The notes beneath the pieces were generated by a model that saw nothing but the letters and a program-made list of their open reading frames with translations, made no database searches and had not been told where the DNA came from. From JANQJD01 sp965601685 (GTDB taxonomy: Bacteria; Pseudomonadota; Alphaproteobacteria; Rhodospirillales; Rhodospirillaceae), in NCBI GenBank assembly GCA_965601685.1, contig CBFCWI010000001.1, forward strand, positions 434,001 through 498,000: 64,000 nucleotides of DNA. The letters are read 5' to 3'. Below are positions 17,201 to 25,874 of this stretch, one piece after another (the stretch's first letter is position 1; each line of letters begins with the position of its first letter). A program made the position numbers and the translations under genes.

Positions 17201-18439
17201 CGTGCGCTCGCTATTGAACGGGCAGAGATTGAGCGTTTGGCTAAAGACCGTGATGACGAGAGGGCCATATTGGAAGGTTCCTTCCAGGAGCGTCTCAAGG
17301 AAATCCTTCTAGGACATAAAATCGTGTCAGGCCCGAAGGCAGGACTCCTTATAAACGAGTCTCTACTAGAGACATACACATCCAACCAGTGGCAGCACAT
17401 AGCGGTCGAGGATGATGACTCCATGATCAAAATCGACGCTTTGAAAGGACTGTATGATGAAAGCATAGCCAAGCTACAAGAGCGATTCGAGAACAAGATT
17501 GAAAAACTGCAGCGTGGGGATGAATTACCGCCCGGTGTGATGAAAATGGTTAAGGTCTTTGTTGCCGTCAAGCGCAAGCTGCAACCTGGTGACAAAATGG
17601 CTGGTCGTCATGGCAACAAAGGTGTGATCTCGCGCATCGTTCCTATCGAAGATATGCCTTTTACAGAAGACGGCACCTATGTGGACATCGTTCTAAACCC
17701 CTTAGGCGTGCCATCGCGTATGAATGTAGGACAGATTCTGGAGACCCATCTAGGGTGGGCCTGTGCGAGCCTGGGTCATCAAATCGGTGAGCTGCTCTTC
17801 CACGTGCAATCTGGGCATATGGATTGCACAGTACTGCACAAAAAATTAGAAGATATCTATGATCAAGCTACTTTCACGGACAAAATTGCCGAGTTGTCCG
17901 ATGACCAACTCTTAGAGTTGGCTAGCAATCTGCGTTACGGTGTTCCTATCGCGACGCCGGTATTCGACGGGGCCCGCGAGAGCGATATCATTGCCATGCT
18001 TGAGAAAGCTAGCCTACACACCTCTGGCCAAGTGATCTTAATCGATGGCCGTACTGGTGAATCGTTCGACAGGCCGGTGACAGTCGGTTATATCTACATG
18101 TTGAAACTGCATCATCTCGTAGATGACAAAATCCATGCTCGGTCTATCGGTCCCTATTCACTTGTGACCCAGCAACCGCTGGGCGGCAAAGCTCAGTTTG
18201 GTGGCCAGCGCTTTGGTGAAATGGAAGTGTGGGCCTTAGAAGCCTATGGAGCAGCTTATACTTTGCAGGAAATGCTGACAGTTAAGTCAGACGACGTATC
18301 AGGTCGCACTAAGGTATACGAATCCATCGTGCGCGGTGATGATACTTTCGAGGCTGGTATTCCGGAATCCTTCAATGTATTAGTTAAGGAAATGAGGTCT
18401 CTCGGTCTGGACGTAGAATTGAACCAGTCTGATATCTAG
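14291..18439 (+). CDS. rpoB: DNA-directed RNA polymerase subunit beta
   Basis: 1382-residue catalytic subunit, normal length for alphaproteobacteria. Visible landmarks: the N-terminal [15 protein letters not shown], the protrusion and lobe domains, the rifampicin pocket [20 protein letters not shown] (about residue 535), the [20 protein letters not shown] block, the [14 protein letters not shown] active-centre segment, [19 protein letters not shown] and the C-terminal clamp [24 protein letters not shown]. In the rifampicin pocket the residues equivalent to E. coli N518 and S522 are T and A. Start ATG 14291 with AAGGAG about 6 nt upstream. Confidence 0.98.
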   Translation: [1382 protein letters not shown]

Positions 18440-18493
18440 TAATAGGACATACTAATAACACCCAATGGTCTGCTTTCACTGTGAGCGCTGTAG

Positions 18494-18510
18494 ACTCGCG
18501 ATCCGCGAGT
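18494..18510. repeat. 7-bp hairpin between rpoB and rpoC
   Basis: ACTCGCG (18494-18500), loop ATC, CGCGAGT (18504-18510), a perfect stem in the 176-bp rpoB-rpoC spacer. No T-run follows, so it more likely marks an RNA processing or stability element than a terminator. Confidence 0.55.
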
Positions 18511-18615
18511 AGCCGCCGGTGGGAGCAGACGGGGTAGCAGTGGGCGCGAGATATGGAACAGGCCGATTCGTGACCAGATCTGGGTCCGGAAACGGCCAGC
18601 GGGGGAAGAACAGGC

Positions 18616-21600
18616 ATGAACGAGCTCACCAAGATCTTCGGCCAGGTCAGCGGACCTCAATCTTTTGACCAGATCCGCATCGCCATTGCTAGTCCGGAGC
18701 GGATCCGGTCGTGGTCCTATGGAGAGATCAAAAAGCCTGAGACAATTAACTACCGTACTTTCAAGCCGGAACGCGATGGCTTGTTTTGTGCCCGTATCTT
18801 CGGTCCGATCAAAGATTACGAATGCCTATGCGGCAAATACAAGCGTATGAAGTATCGTGGCATTACCTGCGAGAAGTGCGGCGTCGAGGTAACGTTGTCA
18901 AAGGTTCGCAGAGAACGTATGGGGCATATCGAATTGGCAGCGCCAGTTGCCCACATCTGGTTCTTGAAATCACTACCAAGCCGGATTGGCCTGCTGCTTG
19001 ATATGACTCTGAAGGATCTGGAGCGAGTGTTGTATTTTGAACACTATGTCGTCATAGAGCCTGGTCTCACACCCCTTAAGATTCAGGAGCTGTTGACAGA
19101 AGAACAGTACCAGACCGCTCTTGAGGAATACGGTGAGGATTCGTTCCGGGCTGGCATTGGAGCTGAAGCGATCAAGGAACTGTTAGTGGCCATAGACCTC
19201 GATGTTGAGCGGCAGAACCTGCGAGCTGAGCTGCGCGAGATACACTCAGAAGCAAAACGCAAGAAATATGTCAAGCGTTTAAAGCTAGTGGAAGCCTTTC
19301 TACAATCTGGTTCGCGGCCAGAATGGATGATTATGGATGTGATTCCCGTCATTCCCCCAGAGTTACGGCCGCTTGTACCGCTCGATGGTGGACGTTTTGC
19401 AACCTCCGATCTCAATGATCTCTACCGCCGCGTGATCAATCGCAATAGCCGTCTGAAGCGGCTCATTGAATTGAAAGCGCCGGAAATTATCATCCGCAAT
19501 GAAAAGAGGATGCTGCAGGAAGCAGTGGATGCGCTGTTTGACAATGGCCGCCGTGGCAGACCCATCACCGGTGCCAACAAGCGGCCGCTGAAATCGCTTG
19601 CTGACATGTTGAAAGGTAAACAGGGGCGGTTCCGCCAAAATCTGCTCGGGAAGCGCGTAGACTACTCTGGTAGATCTGTGATTGTAGTCGGACCTGAATT
19701 ACGTCTGCATCAGTGTGGTTTGCCTAAGAAGATGGCACTGGAGTTATTTAGGCCGTTTGTCTATTCTCGGCTCGAGGCCTACGGTTATGCCTCCACCATA
19801 AAGGCTGCAAAGCGTATGGTTGAGAAGGAACGTCCCGACGTGTGGGATATTCTCGAAGAAGTCATCCGCGAACATCCGGTTCTGCTGAACAGGGCTCCGA
19901 CCCTGCACCGCCTTGGCATCCAGGCGTTTGAGCCTGTCTTGATAGAGGGAAAAGCCATTCAGCTGCATCCTTTGGTGTGTACTGCTTTCAATGCAGATTT
20001 TGATGGCGATCAGATGGCTGTGCATGTACCTCTTTCACTAGAAGCTCAATTAGAAGCACGTGTATTGATGATGTCTACCAATAATATCCTCTCGCCGGCA
20101 AATGGAAAGCCAATCATTGTGCCGACTCAGGATATTGTCCTCGGCCTCTATTACATCACGATGGAACGAGACGAACAACCTGGCCAAGCCTTATACCTGC
20201 CTAGCACGGAGGCATTACGGGCGGCCATCGATAGCGGGAACGTGTTCTTCTATGACCACGAAAAGCTAGGCAGAACCGTCGATCTAGGTGATGTTGTGAC
20301 CCTCCTGGACCGCATAGCCACTCGCAGAGTGACTGCTCACCAGCGGCTTGACTTAACGGATGAGGGACTGGTAGCGGCCTTAAAAAGTGAAGACATCTGC
20401 CTCTACAATGTTGAACAACCTGGTCAGTCATTCGTCTATAGTAACGTATTGGATCTGCGGCAGGCCATCGATAGTGGGCGTGTGATTCCCTACCGCATGC
20501 CACGCTTTTCTGACGTCAACGAGGTAGAAGAGGCGTTATACGAACACACCATCCCCTTGCATGCTCGCATCAAATGCCGCTATCGTGGCATTGACGAGAA
20601 CGGCCAACCAAAGACAGAAACAGTCACAACAACTCCGGGACGGATGCTCCTTTCAGAACTGCTGCCGCGCCATCCTAAGGTACCATTTCCACTGATCAAC
20701 CGGCTGTTAACAAAGAAAGAGATAACCGCCGCAATGGACGTGGTTTATCGCCATTGCAGCCAGAAAGAAACTGTCATCTTTTGCGACCGTATCATGACTC
20801 TCGGTTATCAGCGCGCAGCGCAAGCAGGCATTTCCTTCGGTAAGGATGACCTCGTAGTTCCCCTCGCTAAGGGGAGGCTTGTACGTGAGGCAGGAGAGCA
20901 AGTAAAGGAATTCGAGCAGCAGTACCAGGATGGCCTGATTACACAGGGAGAGAAGTACAATAAAGTAGTGGATTGTTGGTCACGCTGTACGGACTTAGTA
21001 GCCGAAGAGATGATGAAGGAAATACAGACAGTTGAGCCGAACAAGCCTGTGAACTCCATATACATGATGGCCCATTCCGGAGCACGCGGCTCAGCGACGC
21101 AGATCAAGCAGTTGGCCGGCATACGCGGGCTGATGGCCAAGCCATCAGGAGAAATTATAGAAACCCCTATCATCTCGAACTTCAAGGAGGGACTCACCGT
21201 ACTCGAGTATTTTAACTCGACCCACGGAGCTCGCAAAGGTCTGGCCGATACGGCCCTGAAGACCGCCAATTCAGGGTACTTAACGCGCCGTTTGGTTGAC
21301 GTAGCGCAGGATGCTATCGTTTCTGAACAAGATTGTGGCACTGAGGAAGGAATCACGGTCAGTGCTGTCATAGAGGGCGGTGAGGTGGTATCCTCTCTGA
21401 GTGAACGCTTGTTGGGACGTGTACCACTCCACGACGTCTTAGACACCGATGGCCGTATTTTAATGCGGAGCAATACACTGATCACAGAACAGGAAGTAGA
21501 TGCTATCGAAGCGGCTGGCATAGAAAGGATTTATATACGTTCTGTTCTCACTTGCCGAGCCAGGATAGGCGTATGTGCCCAGTGCTATGGACGCGACCTG

Positions 21601-23112
21601 GCCAGAGGCACCCTTGTCAATGTCGGTGAAGCAGTTGGTGTCATTGCTGCCCAGTCTATCGGTGAGCCTGGCACTCAGCTGACTATGCGAACCTTTCATA
21701 TTGGTGGAGCGGCTCAGCGTGGTGCTGAGCAATCCAGTGTAGAAGCTGCCTATGATGCGCGTGTCGTGCTCGTCAACCGCAATGTTGTTGTAAGCAGCCA
21801 AGACATTCTGGTGGTCATGGGGCGCAATTGCGAACTGGTGTTGGTTGATGCGAGCGGCCGGGAGAAGGCGCGCCATCGTATCCCTTATGGTGCCAAGCTC
21901 CTAGCAGATGAAGGGGTTCTGGTCAGGAAGGGACAGAAACTCGTGGAATGGGATCCCTATACTTTACCTATTCTTACAGAGAGAGAGGGTATTATTCAGT
22001 TCGTAGATTTAGTAGAGGGGATTTCTATCCGTGAAGTTGTAGATGATGCAACAGGTATTTCTAATAAAGTGGTAGTCGATTGGAAACAGCAACCACGTGG
22101 TTTGGATTTGAAGCCGCGGATCGTTCTCCTCGATGAGCACGGGCAAGTGATTCTACAATCTAGTGGCACAGAAGCACGTTATTTCATGTCCGTAGATGCC
22201 GTACTATCGGTAGAAAACGGCCAGAAAGTCCATGCTGGGGACGTACTAGCCCGCATCCCACGCGAAAGTACCAAGACTCGTGACATCACTGGTGGCTTGC
22301 CTCGTGTGGCAGAGCTTTTTGAAGCTCGCAAGCCGAAGGATTATGCCATTATTTCTGAGTGCGATGGCCGCGTGGTGTTTGGCAAGGACTACAAGTCCAA
22401 ACGCCGTATCCTGGTCACGCCTGGGGATGGGAGTGACTCTAGAGAATATCTCATTCCCAAGGGCAAGCATATCACCGTGCAAGAGGGCGATTATGTGCGC
22501 AAAGGCGACGCTCTAATGGACGGAAATCCTGTGCCTCACGATATTCTCCGCGTTCTCGGTGTCGAGGCTCTCGCCAATTACTTGATTAAGGAAATTCAGG
22601 ATGTTTACAGGTTGCAGGGTGTGAAGATCAACGACAAACACATAGAAGTCATCGTCCGCCAGATGTTACAGAAGGTTGAGGTCATGGAGCCGGGTGACAC
22701 CACCTTCCTCGTCGGCGAGCAGATGGACCGCAGTGAATTCCGTCTGGAGAACGAGAAGACTATGAGAGATGGCGGACGAGCTGCAGTGGCAGCACCGGTG
22801 TTGCTTGGCATTACCAAGGCATCCCTGCAGACTCATTCATTCATTTCAGCAGCCTCGTTCCAGGAAACAACCCGTGTCCTAGCAGAAGCCTCTGTGTCAG
22901 GCAGGGAGGATAACCTGATAGGTCTAAAAGAAAATGTGATCGTCGGCCGCTTGATTCCAGCTGGTACTGGGAGCATGTTGGGATACTATCGATCGCTGGC
23001 AGCACAGCGCGACGAAGAATCAAAAGTGCTGGAGCCAAAGGGAATATGCTCAGTCCTACCACCACCAGCAGACTCCTCTCCACCTGCAGAGCCAGTCTCG
23101 ACTGGGGAGTGA
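18616..23112 (+). CDS. rpoC: DNA-directed RNA polymerase subunit beta'
   Basis: 1498-residue catalytic subunit, somewhat longer than the roughly 1400 of E. coli. N-terminal zinc ribbon CLCGKYKRMKYRGITCEKCG, the clamp helices and rudder, the metal-binding NADFDGDQMAVH, the bridge-helix region with MMAHSGARGSATQIKQLAG and GLMAKPSGEIIETPI, the second zinc site ending CRARIGVCAQCYGRDLARG, and the trigger loop with GEPGTQLTMRTFHIGG. The C-terminal tail is Pro/Ser-rich. Start ATG 18616, in the usual MNEL- form. The str operon genes (rpsL, rpsG, fusA) expected downstream are replaced by tyrS. Confidence 0.98.
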   Translation: MNELTKIFGQVSGPQSFDQIRIAIASPERIRSWSYGEIKKPETINYRTFKPERDGLFCARIFGPIKDYECLCGKYKRMKYRGITCEKCGVEVTLSKVRRERMGHIELAAPVAHIWFLKSLPSRIGLLLDMTLKDLERVLYFEHYVVIEPGLTPLKIQELLTEEQYQTALEEYGEDSFRAGIGAEAIKELLVAIDLDVERQNLRAELREIHSEAKRKKYVKRLKLVEAFLQSGSRPEWMIMDVIPVIPPELRPLVPLDGGRFATSDLNDLYRRVINRNSRLKRLIELKAPEIIIRNEKRMLQEAVDALFDNGRRGRPITGANKRPLKSLADMLKGKQGRFRQNLLGKRVDYSGRSVIVVGPELRLHQCGLPKKMALELFRPFVYSRLEAYGYASTIKAAKRMVEKERPDVWDILEEVIREHPVLLNRAPTLHRLGIQAFEPVLIEGKAIQLHPLVCTAFNADFDGDQMAVHVPLSLEAQLEARVLMMSTNNILSPANGKPIIVPTQDIVLGLYYITMERDEQPGQALYLPSTEALRAAIDSGNVFFYDHEKLGRTVDLGDVVTLLDRIATRRVTAHQRLDLTDEGLVAALKSEDICLYNVEQPGQSFVYSNVLDLRQAIDSGRVIPYRMPRFSDVNEVEEALYEHTIPLHARIKCRYRGIDENGQPKTETVTTTPGRMLLSELLPRHPKVPFPLINRLLTKKEITAAMDVVYRHCSQKETVIFCDRIMTLGYQRAAQAGISFGKDDLVVPLAKGRLVREAGEQVKEFEQQYQDGLITQGEKYNKVVDCWSRCTDLVAEEMMKEIQTVEPNKPVNSIYMMAHSGARGSATQIKQLAGIRGLMAKPSGEIIETPIISNFKEGLTVLEYFNSTHGARKGLADTALKTANSGYLTRRLVDVAQDAIVSEQDCGTEEGITVSAVIEGGEVVSSLSERLLGRVPLHDVLDTDGRILMRSNTLITEQEVDAIEAAGIERIYIRSVLTCRARIGVCAQCYGRDLARGTLVNVGEAVGVIAAQSIGEPGTQLTMRTFHIGGAAQRGAEQSSVEAAYDARVVLVNRNVVVSSQDILVVMGRNCELVLVDASGREKARHRIPYGAKLLADEGVLVRKGQKLVEWDPYTLPILTEREGIIQFVDLVEGISIREVVDDATGISNKVVVDWKQQPRGLDLKPRIVLLDEHGQVILQSSGTEARYFMSVDAVLSVENGQKVHAGDVLARIPRESTKTRDITGGLPRVAELFEARKPKDYAIISECDGRVVFGKDYKSKRRILVTPGDGSDSREYLIPKGKHITVQEGDYVRKGDALMDGNPVPHDILRVLGVEALANYLIKEIQDVYRLQGVKINDKHIEVIVRQMLQKVEVMEPGDTTFLVGEQMDRSEFRLENEKTMRDGGRAAVAAPVLLGITKASLQTHSFISAASFQETTRVLAEASVSGREDNLIGLKENVIVGRLIPAGTGSMLGYYRSLAAQRDEESKVLEPKGICSVLPPPADSSPPAEPVSTGE

Positions 23113-23146
23113 TCGCATTATTACAGAGGGCGTGAAGGCGGACGCC

Positions 23147-24430
23147 ATGGTAACCCTTAGAAGCTCTTTCCTGCGCACCCTTCAGGCGCGAGGATACATT
23201 CATCAGTGCACTGATCTCGAACGACTTGATACTGTGCTCGCTCAGCAGCCACCAATCGCAGCCTATATTGGCTTCGATTGCACCGCGGACAGCCTCCATG
23301 TTGGTAGCCTGGTCCAGATCATGCTACTGCGGCGCTTGCAGCAGAGCGGTCACAAGCCTATTGTGTTGATGGGTGGCAGTACGACCCGGGTTGGAGATCC
23401 TTCTGGCAAGGATACAATGCGTCAGCTCCTCCCAGAAACGCAGATTGTCGCCAATATGGCCAGCCTCCAAAAGGTTTTTGCTAACTTCTTGACGTTTGGC
23501 ACTGGCCCCTCTGACGCGATTCTCATCGATAATACAGATTGGCTTTCTTCACTTAACCATATTGCCTTTTTGGGGGACTATGGTCGGCACTTTTCTGTCA
23601 ACCGGATGCTCGGTCTCGATTCTATCAGATCACGGCTGGAACGGGGACAGCCCTTAACCTTCTTAGAATTCAACTACATAGTTTTGCAGAGCTATGACTT
23701 TCTCGAATTGTGGCGGCGGGCGGGTTGCTGTCTGCAGATGGGAGGGGCCGATCAGTGGGGCAATATCGTCAACGGTATTGAATTGGCCCGCCGAGTTGAA
23801 GGGGTTGAGTTGTTTGGTCTGACATCGCCATTGATCACTACTATGACTGGCGTTAAGATGGGAAAGACGCTCGGGGGCGCGGTATGGCTCAATGCCGATC
23901 GGCTATCACCCTATGGCTATTGGCAGTTCTGGCGCAACACCGAGGATTCGAATGTGGGGCGTTTTTTGCGGCTATTTACAGACCTACCGCTGGATGTCAT
24001 AGATCGTTTAGAGTCCCTCTCTGGTACAGCCTGTAACAAGGCAAAGTGGCGTTTAGCCTATGAGGCCACTCGCTTGGCCCATGGGGAGAAAGCGGCTTCT
24101 ACCGCTGCGGAAACTGCCCGCAAGGTATTTGAGGAAGGAACCCTTGGTCAGGCCATGCCGGTACTCAATGTACCGGCGGCTGCCTTAGCGGAGGAGGGCC
24201 TGAGTTTACTTGATGCTATGCGACAGGCTGGCTTGGTCCGGTCTAACGGCGAGGCGCGTCGCTTAGTCCGGAGCGGGGGAGCGCGGGTGAATAATCTCGT
24301 GATAGGTGATGAGACGCATCGTCTCACTGCTACTGATCTGAAAGATGGCGCCATCAAATTATCTGCCGGTCGCAAACACCATGTTTTGGTGCGTACGGCA
24401 GTGATCCAGAATCAAGGAAGAGCATGTTGA
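23147..24430 (+). CDS. tyrS: Tyrosyl-tRNA synthetase
   Basis: Charges tRNA-Tyr; its tRNA is encoded at 8894 in this window. Class I Rossmann core with HIGH-like LHVG in TADSLHVGSL, the GDPSGKD loop, tyrosine pocket QSYDF and GGADQWGN, and KMSKS-like KMGKT (KxGKT is normal for TyrRS). A C-terminal S4 RNA-binding domain follows (MRQAGLVRSNGEARRLVRSGG). Start taken as ATG 23147 with AAGGCGG upstream; an in-frame GTG at 23132, only 20 nt after the rpoC stop, would add five residues. It is normally distant from rpoC, so this junction reflects rearrangement. Confidence 0.96.
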   Translation: MVTLRSSFLRTLQARGYIHQCTDLERLDTVLAQQPPIAAYIGFDCTADSLHVGSLVQIMLLRRLQQSGHKPIVLMGGSTTRVGDPSGKDTMRQLLPETQIVANMASLQKVFANFLTFGTGPSDAILIDNTDWLSSLNHIAFLGDYGRHFSVNRMLGLDSIRSRLERGQPLTFLEFNYIVLQSYDFLELWRRAGCCLQMGGADQWGNIVNGIELARRVEGVELFGLTSPLITTMTGVKMGKTLGGAVWLNADRLSPYGYWQFWRNTEDSNVGRFLRLFTDLPLDVIDRLESLSGTACNKAKWRLAYEATRLAHGEKAASTAAETARKVFEEGTLGQAMPVLNVPAAALAEEGLSLLDAMRQAGLVRSNGEARRLVRSGGARVNNLVIGDETHRLTATDLKDGAIKLSAGRKHHVLVRTAVIQNQGRAC

Positions 24431-24513
24431 CTGGATGGGGAGTGCTGCTGGAGGTGCGAGCGCCGACGCTCTTGCCTGTCCTGATTATAGTGAGGGAACC
24501 AATTCGGTATTTG

Positions 24514-24531
24514 CTATAAAGACTATAAAGA
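24514..24531. repeat. 9-bp tandem repeat upstream of rpmF
   Basis: CTATAAAGA occurs twice in direct succession (24514-24522, 24523-24531) about 70 bp before rpmF, in the likely promoter region. Confidence 0.75.
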
Positions 24532-24599
24532 CAGACCATCATCGCCCGGCCTGGGAAGGATCCATGTGGGGTGACAGTCAGGTGTGAAACGAGACGATC

Positions 24600-24785
24600 A
24601 TGGCAGTTCCAAAGAAGAAGACGTCCAAATCCCGCCGCGACATGCGTCGTTCCCACCACGCTCTCAGGCGGACTAACATTGTTGAGTGTGCCCATTGCGG
24701 TGAGCTGAAACGGCCACATCATATGTGCGATCAGTGCGGTTACTATGATGGCCGCGATGTGGTTGGTGCCGTTTCCGCTGCCTGA
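24600..24785 (+). CDS. rpmF: 50S ribosomal protein L32
   Basis: 61-residue L32 with the invariant start MAVPKKKTSKSRRDMRRSHHA and a zinc ribbon of two CxxC pairs, CAHC and CDQC. rpmF-plsX-fabH is the classical order that links ribosome and fatty acid synthesis genes; plsX begins 39 bp downstream. Confidence 0.97.
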   Translation: MAVPKKKTSKSRRDMRRSHHALRRTNIVECAHCGELKRPHHMCDQCGYYDGRDVVGAVSAA

Positions 24786-24824
24786 TTCGCCTGCCGGACC
24801 AGCGATCTAAGCTAAGGACGCGCC

Positions 24825-25874
24825 TTGACTCAGCGGTTCACTCTGTCGCTAGACGCTATGGGAGGGGATCGGGCACCCGCGATAGTCATCGCGGGTATCG
24901 GGCTGGCGCTCCAGCGCTATCCAGCAGTGCGCTATCTGCTATATGGTGATGAGGCCCAACTGGGGCCTCTGCTGGAGGCTGTACCTGCCGTCGCCGCGGT
25001 CTGCACCTTGCGCCATACTGCCGAGAGAGTCGGCAATGAAGATAAGCCCTCGCATATGCTCCGCCAAGGGCGGAGGACGAGTATGTGGCTTGCCATCCAA
25101 GCAGCCAAAGAGGGTGAGGCAAGTGGTGTCGTGTCCGCAGGCAATACTGGCGCCCTGATGGCGATGGCGAAGGTCCTGTTACGGACGCTGCCTGGTATCA
25201 GCCGGCCAGCTATTGCTACCGTTCTCCCTAGCCAGCGTGGGGAGGTTGTCATGCTAGACCTTGGTGCTAACAGTGATTGTAATGCTCAGAACCTGTCAGA
25301 GTTCGCTGTCATGGGAGATGCCTTCGCCCGTACCGTACTAGGGATCGCGAACCCATCCATCGGCCTACTCAATATAGGTGCAGAAGATATGAAGGGCAAC
25401 GATGCTGTGCGTACAGCCAGTGCCCTGTTGAAAGCAAGCCCCTTGCCTATCCGGTTTCACGGTTTCGTTGAAGGCGACGATATCGGTGCGGGAACAGTGG
25501 ATGTAGTGGTGACGGACGGGTTTACCGGCAACGTTGCGCTCAAGACAGCTGAGGGAACAGCCAAACTTTATGCTAGTTTCCTGCGCGCAGCATTTGGTGG
25601 ATCCTTGTTAGCCAGGCTGGGATATCTCTTAGCCAGACCCGCATTGACCAGAGTGAGGAAACGAATCGACCCGAGACGGTACAACGGGGCCATGCTCCTT
25701 GGCCTCAATGGCGTTTGTGTCAAGAGCCATGGAGGCACGGATGAGGTGGGTTTCGCCAATGCCATAGGTGTGGCAGCCGATCTTGTGATTCATGGCTTTA
25801 ATGATAGAATTAAGCAGGAGTTCTGTGAGTTGCACATGTCCGGTATTACGCCCGCTGTCATAGCAGGTCATTAA
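24825..25874 (+). CDS. plsX: Phosphate acyltransferase PlsX
   Basis: Makes acyl-phosphate from acyl-ACP, the donor for PlsY in phospholipid synthesis. 349 residues. Landmarks: N-terminal LSLDAMGGDRAP, VVSAGNTGALMA, LDLGANSDC, LLNIGAEDMKGN, VDVVVTDGFTGNVALKT and the C-terminal GANAIGVAADLV-like AIGVAADLV. The start is TTG at 24825 with AAGGA about 6 nt upstream; no other start fits the conserved N-terminus. The stop TAA shares one base with the ATG of fabH. Confidence 0.96.
   Translation: MTQRFTLSLDAMGGDRAPAIVIAGIGLALQRYPAVRYLLYGDEAQLGPLLEAVPAVAAVCTLRHTAERVGNEDKPSHMLRQGRRTSMWLAIQAAKEGEASGVVSAGNTGALMAMAKVLLRTLPGISRPAIATVLPSQRGEVVMLDLGANSDCNAQNLSEFAVMGDAFARTVLGIANPSIGLLNIGAEDMKGNDAVRTASALLKASPLPIRFHGFVEGDDIGAGTVDVVVTDGFTGNVALKTAEGTAKLYASFLRAAFGGSLLARLGYLLARPALTRVRKRIDPRRYNGAMLLGLNGVCVKSHGGTDEVGFANAIGVAADLVIHGFNDRIKQEFCELHMSGITPAVIAGH

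Noticed and set aside
23866..23880. KMGKT in TyrRS as a broken KMSKS motif
   Set aside because: KxGKT is the normal form in this synthetase family.
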